DNA from: Paracoccaceae bacterium
Lineage (GTDB): Bacteria > Pseudomonadota > Alphaproteobacteria > Rhodobacterales > Rhodobacteraceae
Direction: 5' to 3'
Assembly: GCA_004566265.1 (NCBI GenBank)
Contig: SPLB01000280.1
Location: forward strand, 1-11,248
Length of the DNA: 11,248 bases
The position numbers and the translations under genes were made by a program. The notes beneath the pieces were generated by a model, which ran no database searches, was not told where the DNA came from, and saw nothing but the letters and a program-made list of their open reading frames with translations. Positions within the stretch are counted from its first letter, which is position 1, and the number at the start of each line of letters is the position of its first letter. This document shows positions 7,824 through 11,248 of this stretch, one piece after another.

Positions 7824-8402
7824 ATGAGCGGACAAAAAACGAAGACCCCAAATGCAGAATCCCTTGCAACGGCCGCAAAAGCGGCATCCAAAGGCGGCCC
7901 AGCCCCGGTTCATCTGTGGAATCCGCCGTTTTGCGGTGATCTGGATATGGAAATCAAACGCGATGGCACGTGGTTCTACCTTGGAACGCCAATTGGCCGC
8001 TTCGAACTGGTGAAGCTGTTTTCTTCGATAATTAAGCTGGAAGACAGCAAATATTATCTTGTGACGCCAGTGGAGAAGGTTGGCATTCGGGTCGAGGATG
8101 CGCCTTTTGTTGCCGTGGATTTTGTAGCCACAGGTGAAGACGAAGCGCAAAGCCTGACGTTTGAAACACATGTGGGCGATGCCACGATTGCCGGCCCTGA
8201 TGCGCCGATCCGCGTGGCGTTGGACCCTGAAACAGGCGAACCCTCGCCATATGTGATGGTCCGCGCAGGACTTGAGGCCCTGATTGATCGCAAGAGCTTT
8301 TACCGGCTTGTGGAGCTTGGCGTGCACCGCGATGGATGGTTTGGCCTTTGGTCCGGAGGTCAATTTTTTCCGATGCTGCCCTCAGAGCAGCTCGAAGGGT
8401 GA
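7824..8402 (+). CDS. DUF1285 domain-containing protein
   Basis: This 192-aa protein matches the DUF1285 family, whose function is unknown. Family hallmarks are VHLWNPPFCGDLDMEIKRDG near the N-terminus, TWFYLGTPIGR, YYLVTPVEKVGIRVEDAPFV, the VGDATIAGPDAPIRV region, and a C-terminal RKSFYRLVELG with LWSGGQFFPM. It has no signal peptide or membrane segment and is probably cytoplasmic. Three in-frame ATG codons are possible: 7758, 7812 and 7824. I chose 7824 (MSGQKTKTPNAE) because AAGGA at 7806-7810 lies upstream, although about 13 bases away. The 7812 codon is almost on top of that site, and 7758 would overlap the moxR start. It is divergent from the MoxR operon, an association I recall in alphaproteobacteria, which hints at a related role. 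No other function is claimed. Confidence 0.9.
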   Translation: MSGQKTKTPNAESLATAAKAASKGGPAPVHLWNPPFCGDLDMEIKRDGTWFYLGTPIGRFELVKLFSSIIKLEDSKYYLVTPVEKVGIRVEDAPFVAVDFVATGEDEAQSLTFETHVGDATIAGPDAPIRVALDPETGEPSPYVMVRAGLEALIDRKSFYRLVELGVHRDGWFGLWSGGQFFPMLPSEQLEG

Positions 8403-8546
8403 CTACAGAATGCACGGTTCGTGGGCATCATGGGTTAAAATTGCGTGAACTATAATGCTTTAATGCTGTTGCGTGTGAGGCCTTAAAATATGGATTGAAA
8501 GGTGGCAGCCCTATTGGGGCGTAAGTAAAATAATCGGGAGGCTTCC
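8403..8546 (+). promoter_or_regulatory. Upstream region of the hydroxypyruvate isomerase gene
   Basis: This 144-base spacer is A+T-rich compared with the genes around it. It contains a perfect TATAAT at 8451-8456, but the hexamer 17 bases upstream (TCATGG) is a poor -35. The heptamer TTGCGTG occurs twice (8441-8447 and 8469-8475), and TTAAAAT also occurs twice (about 8435 and 8483); these could be regulator contacts. CGGGAGG lies 5 bases before the ATG at 8547 and is a strong ribosome binding site. The GCCC/GGGC hairpin near 8510-8520 is too weak to call a terminator. Confidence 0.4.
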
Positions 8547-9311
8547 ATGCCTAAATTCGCGGCAAACCTGTCCATGTTATTTGCAGAACTGCCCTATTTG
8601 GAGCGTTTCACGGCAGCAGCTGCGGCCGGTTTTGAAGCGGTAGAGGTGCTGTTTCCCTATGATGTCGCCGCTAAGGAAACCCAACGGGCCCTTTTGTCCA
8701 ACGGGTTGGACTTGCTGCTGATCAATGCACCCCCACCGAATTATACGGGTGGCGAACCCGGTTGGGCAGCCCTTCCCGGAGGCAAGGATCGTTTCCAACG
8801 CGACGTGCGCCGCGCTCTGCGGTATTCGGAGGTGCTCAAGGCGCAGCGTATCCACATTATGGCGGGGGCCGCCAGCGGCAAAGAAGCGCATAAGACCTTT
8901 GTCGAAAACCTACGCTGGGCAGCGGATTACGCGCCCTATCAGAAGTTCACCATTGAACCTCTCAATCAGAGGGATCGTCCGGGATATTTTCTGGATGACT
9001 ACAATCTTGCCGCAGAGATTCTTGATGAGGTTGGGCGACATAATGTTGGTCTGCAATACGACGCTTATCACGCGCAGATGATCCACGGCGACGCTCTGAG
9101 AGTTTGGGAAACCTTAGGGGATCGCGCTTCGCATGTGCAGGTTGCAGCTGCGCCTTCGCGCTGTGAACCCGGCGCGGGTCCGGTGGACTTTGCAGCCTTG
9201 TTCGCCTCCATCGACGAAAGTGGATATGAGGGCTGGGTGAGTGCGGAATATACACCTAGCACCAAACGCACGGAGGAAAGTCTAGGCTGGTTGTCCGCAG
9301 TCGCAGCTTGA
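8547..9311 (+). CDS. hyi: Hydroxypyruvate isomerase family protein (Hyi/OtnI-like TIM barrel)
   Basis: This 254-aa protein matches the Hyi/OtnI family of the xylose isomerase-like TIM-barrel fold. Hyi interconverts hydroxypyruvate and tartronate semialdehyde in glyoxylate/glycerate metabolism, while OtnI isomerises 2-oxo-tetronates; sequence alone does not separate them here. It begins FAANLSMLFAELPYLERF and keeps the expected acidic metal and catalytic residues: Glu137 (TIEPLNQRDRPGYFL), Asp172 and His175 (QYDAYHAQ), Gln198 (HVQVA), and Glu234 (VSAEYTP). Length is normal and the C-terminal ESLGWL is typical. One deviation is that the usual RHEP after HIQIA reads RCEP (Cys206). The start is fixed by CGGGAGG 5 bases upstream. 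Typical partners (gcl, glxR, glycerate kinase, otnC/otnK) are absent on both visible sides; a DUF1285 gene lies upstream and IS debris downstream. It is probably its own transcription unit. Confidence 0.88.
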   Translation: MPKFAANLSMLFAELPYLERFTAAAAAGFEAVEVLFPYDVAAKETQRALLSNGLDLLLINAPPPNYTGGEPGWAALPGGKDRFQRDVRRALRYSEVLKAQRIHIMAGAASGKEAHKTFVENLRWAADYAPYQKFTIEPLNQRDRPGYFLDDYNLAAEILDEVGRHNVGLQYDAYHAQMIHGDALRVWETLGDRASHVQVAAAPSRCEPGAGPVDFAALFASIDESGYEGWVSAEYTPSTKRTEESLGWLSAVAA

Positions 9312-9539
9312 TATCTCTGTGACAGCAGCGCGCCGTCTCCGGTTTATGGCTACCGAAAATAAAGAAATCTGAAAACTGACAATGCCTTACGGCGACAAAC
9401 AGGGGTAAGTCTTACGACAGGAAAGGCCCGATACAATTTACCTTTTGAATTTCCCACGTTGCTTTTTGCGCTGTTGTTGTCGGGTGTTCGGTGCTGCACC
9501 GTCACCGGTGTCGCTACCGCCCAGACGCTGGGTCTCACG

Positions 9540-9900
9540 CTGGGGTATTCGGCACAAGGCTGGCGGTATGGTTTTTAGCTGGCCAGTTGCCTTTGCTGTG
9601 GCGCTGGATTTAGAGCCAGACGCAGCCATGCTCGGTCGCGTCCGGGTCTCCGCCGGATCGGAACTGATAGCGTTGCAAATCCTCTTCGATCGACCATTGG
9701 AACATGCGACAATGCCGTTGGTTTGGGGCGATTTTGGCAGGGTAAGGCGATCTTCAATCTCTAGCGCGGCGCAGCGCCGGTCGAATTCGTGTTCGCCGGT
9801 CACCGATCGCGGGGTTGATTGAAGAAATCGATGCGTGTGAAGCCGATGAGGCGACACTGGCGCTTGATCTTCTGGGTGGGACGGCGAAGCTCTTGTGCGC
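9540..9900 (-). pseudogene. IS481-family transposase remnant (frameshifted)
   Basis: The catalytic-core C-terminal half of an IS481-type DDE transposase is recognisable on the minus strand. From about 9803 downward it reads VTGEHEFDRRCAALEIEDRL, then TLPKSPQTNGIV and SNGR, matching the family pattern GHxFDxxCxxxxIExRLxPPxxPQTNGMVERFNGR. At about 9690 the reading shifts by one base into IEEDLQRYQFRSGGDPDATE, ending at VWL and a TAA at 9610-9612. Another shift there gives LNPAPQQRQLAS, corresponding to the usual LYNQQLPQSALxSKTP. The conserved ERF before NGR is replaced by ACS. The upstream part (9810-9900) is not clearly IS481. Several frameshifts and the missing N-terminal half rule out function. 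Confidence 0.75.
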
Positions 9901-10039
9901 AATCAGACGCGCCGCCAGGGACGGTAGCACGACCTGCTTATCCCGCTGTTTCTAGCGCTTGAGCACAAGATCGACGTGAAGGCCAAGACTGTGCGACCTT
10001 TGTCAGCCTCTATGCCGCGCCGATCATCTGCACGGCGTT

Positions 10040-10361
10040 TCGAAAATGGCCGAGGATACAATCGCCCTCGCCAGATCCCAGTCAATGGACGTGCCGAGCG
10101 CGCAAAACCGCGCGCGTCTTGTCAAAGAACTGGCCGCCGGGGCTCTGACCGCGCGACACGTCCGCGACCGGATCGACTACGAAATCGGAGAGTTTTTGAC
10201 CGGCCACCCTAACGCGGTCCGGCGCGCGAACAGCAGGCACAAGGCCCTCAAGCGGGTCTTTTTCCAATCCGCGTTCGTCGCGCTCGCGCACCCTGAAAGC
10301 AAAACCTTCTACGACCGAAAACGCTCCGAAGGAAAAAGACACAACCAGGCCGATATCTGCG
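10040..10361 (+). pseudogene. IS110-family transposase remnant with internal deletion
   Basis: An open frame starting with ATG at 10046 reads AEDTIALARSQSMDVPSAQN, then RARLVKELAAGALTARH and EIGEFLTGHPNA, which resembles the helical linker of IS110-type transposases. It then jumps to RANSRHKALKRVFFQSAFVA and KTFYDRKRSEGKRHNQA, the end of the Transposase_20 domain. The segment normally lying between GHP and the ALKR helix is missing. It carries the LPGxG motif and the catalytic serine region, so an internal deletion is inferred. The N-terminal RuvC-like DEDD domain is also absent. The frame continues without a stop into an IstB fragment. Confidence 0.65.
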
Positions 10362-10880
10362 CCATGGTGGGCGTAGTCCATGTGCTCTATCTGGCCCGGC
10401 AGACCGAGCTGGAACTGATCAACCGGCAGCGGCGCATGGTCGAGCGCAAGATACAGCGCTGCAAAGTTCCCGTCTGTCAAAAACCGCGATAGCTTCAACT
10501 TTGACGCCATCCCCTCGTTAAACAAAATGATTGTGCTCGCGCTGGCCAGCCGTGAGTGGATTGAACGCCCGGAGAATGTCATCGCACTCGGCCGCTTAGG
10601 TTCTGGAAAACCCATGTCGCGCCCGGGCTGGGCCTTGCCGCCTTTCAAAAAGAGCTGTCAGTGGCCTTTGGAACAGCGGCAGAATTCGTCAATGAACTGA
10701 TAAATGCCAGAGACGAGCGGCGCCCGCTGCGATTGCAGCGGCAGCTGTCCAAGGTGAAGCTGCTGATCATCGAGGAACTGGGCTTCGTGCCACTCAGCAA
10801 GACCAGAGCGGAACTGCAGTTCGAACTGTTTTCGCAACGCGACGAACACGGCTCAATCAGAGCCGATCTCGGATCGTGAA
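10362..10880 (+). pseudogene. istB: IS21 family IstB helper ATPase remnant (truncated, two frameshifts)
   Basis: IstB is the AAA+ ATP-binding helper of IS21 transposition. The remnant begins in frame with the IS110 piece as VHVLYLARQTELELINRQRR and MVERKIQRCK. An apparent one-base insertion near 10463 moves the reading to FPSVKNRDSFNFDAIPSLNK, then WIERPENVIALGRLGSGK. A one-base deletion near 10610 splits the Walker A motif between Lys and Thr. The original frame then resumes as THVAPGLGLAAFQKELSVAF, TAAEFVNELINARDERRPLR, and a Walker B-like LLIIEELGFVPLSK, where Glu replaces the usual Asp (LLIIDELGF). It continues to FELFSQRDEHGSI and then leaves the family. The N-terminal about 25-30 residues, the C-terminus and the partner istA are missing. 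Confidence 0.85.
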
Positions 10881-11171
10881 AACCTTACACGTCAAATTGG
10901 CCTGACGGCTCACGCGCCTTGAAGCGTGTTTGACACAGGAGGGCCGCACGCTCCACGGCGCGCACCACAGACTGGCCTAATTCTACTCCGCACCCGCGGC
11001 AGATTTTTTAGCTGTCGTTGACAACTCACGCCTGTTCTCCATGGCATCATTAAGGTAAGGAACTGTTGGCGGTAAGAGACATTTCAGAGAACGAAACCGC
11101 GCAATCCCGCCAGTTTGCCTAGGACACAACTTCTGCACTGTGCTTTGGTTCAATCGTATGCGTTACGCCGG
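10881..11171. other. Non-coding stretch between IS remnants
   Basis: I see no gene in these 291 bases. The first part could include a decayed IstB C-terminus (a frame near 10870-10920 reads SDRENLTRQIGLTAHA, loosely like the ENLTGALLDRLTHHVHI region), but this is weak. GTAAGAG at 11072-11078 resembles the GTAAGCG tip I recall for IS66 elements and lies about 95 bases past the probable IS66 transposase stop. A lone TTGACA at 11018-11023 has no matching -10. Confidence 0.4.
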
Positions 11172-11248
11172 TCATACGTGTCTGACGCGGTTCCAGAGCA
11201 GTAGTTCGTTGATATCCGATGGTTTGTGCCCACCAGCAATGGCCGTCA
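11172..11248 (-). CDS. Probable C-terminal end of an IS66-family transposase (TnpC), partial
   Basis: On the minus strand the last 25 codons before a TGA at 11172-11174 read TAIAGGHKPSDINELLLWNR, then VRHV. IS66 TnpC proteins commonly end with a pattern like LTAIAxGHxxSRIDELLPWN, so the position and spacing of Ala-Ile, Gly-His-Lys, Ile and Glu-Leu-Leu/Trp-Asn fit. The Pro usually before Trp is Leu here and a few residues extend past the usual end. The rest of the gene lies beyond the window, so it cannot be told whether it is intact. The call rests on a short motif. Confidence 0.5.
   Translation of the reverse strand, partial: TAIAGGHKPSDINELLLWNRVRHV

Larger units (their letters stand above)
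9312..11248. mobile_element. Insertion-sequence graveyard: IS481, IS110, IS21 and probable IS66 remnants
   Basis: This stretch holds no intact gene. It contains pieces of four transposition systems in both orientations, each truncated, deleted or frameshifted, or cut by the window edge. The first about 230 bases (9312-9540) after the isomerase gene contain no recognisable gene. I could not define terminal inverted repeats or target duplications by eye, so element boundaries are uncertain. Accumulated fragments of this kind mark a genomic region tolerant of insertion. Confidence 0.8.

Noticed and set aside
9405..9415. GTAAG-T-CTTAC inverted repeat
   Set aside because: The stem is only five bases with a one-base centre and it is not paired with a matching copy, so it is neither a convincing terminator nor a definable IS end.
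10082..10648. Open frame of 188 codons on the minus strand
   Set aside because: It is antisense to the IS110 and IstB remnants, whose family motifs are clear on the plus strand.
11018..11023. Perfect TTGACA -35 hexamer
   Set aside because: No -10-like sequence lies 15-19 bases downstream and no intact gene follows.

Overview
The window looks like chromosomal DNA of an alphaproteobacterium, most likely a marine Rhodobacteraceae (Roseobacter group). The basis is the moderately high G+C codon use and the pairing of a moxR-DUF58-DUF4159 operon with a divergent DUF1285 gene, an arrangement I recall from Rhodobacterales. No rRNA, tRNA, CRISPR array or intact mobile element was seen.

Layout. Positions 1-875 (minus) hold the N-terminal part of a soluble PAS/HisKA sensor histidine kinase that runs off the left edge. 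Positions 969-7759 (minus) hold four tightly packed genes transcribed right to left: a MoxR AAA+ ATPase, a DUF58 protein, a large BatA-like/DUF4159 membrane protein, and a second membrane protein with a von Willebrand A-like (vWA) region. The first two junctions are 4-base GTGA stop/start overlaps and the third is a 13-base gap, so this is one operon with probable translational coupling. A 64-bp intergenic region separates it from a divergent DUF1285 gene (7824-8402, plus). After a 144-bp spacer comes a hydroxypyruvate isomerase-family (Hyi/OtnI) gene (8547-9311, plus).

From about 9312 to the right edge the DNA is an insertion-sequence graveyard. It holds a frameshifted IS481-type transposase (minus), an internally deleted IS110-type transposase (plus) that runs in frame into a truncated, frameshifted IS21 IstB helper ATPase (plus), and the last codons of a probable IS66 transposase entering from the right edge (minus). 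None looks able to transpose.

How the genes work together. MoxR ATPases are thought to act as chaperone-like remodelers working with vWA-domain partners. Here one cytoplasmic ATPase is encoded with a soluble DUF58 partner and two membrane-anchored vWA-like proteins, which suggests a module acting on cell-envelope proteins. I recall that a homologous operon in Rhizobium leguminosarum affects envelope integrity, but could not check this. Only the last protein keeps a full DxSxS metal-site (MIDAS) motif; the other two are degenerate at different positions. The isomerase and the kinase have no visible functional link to the operon.
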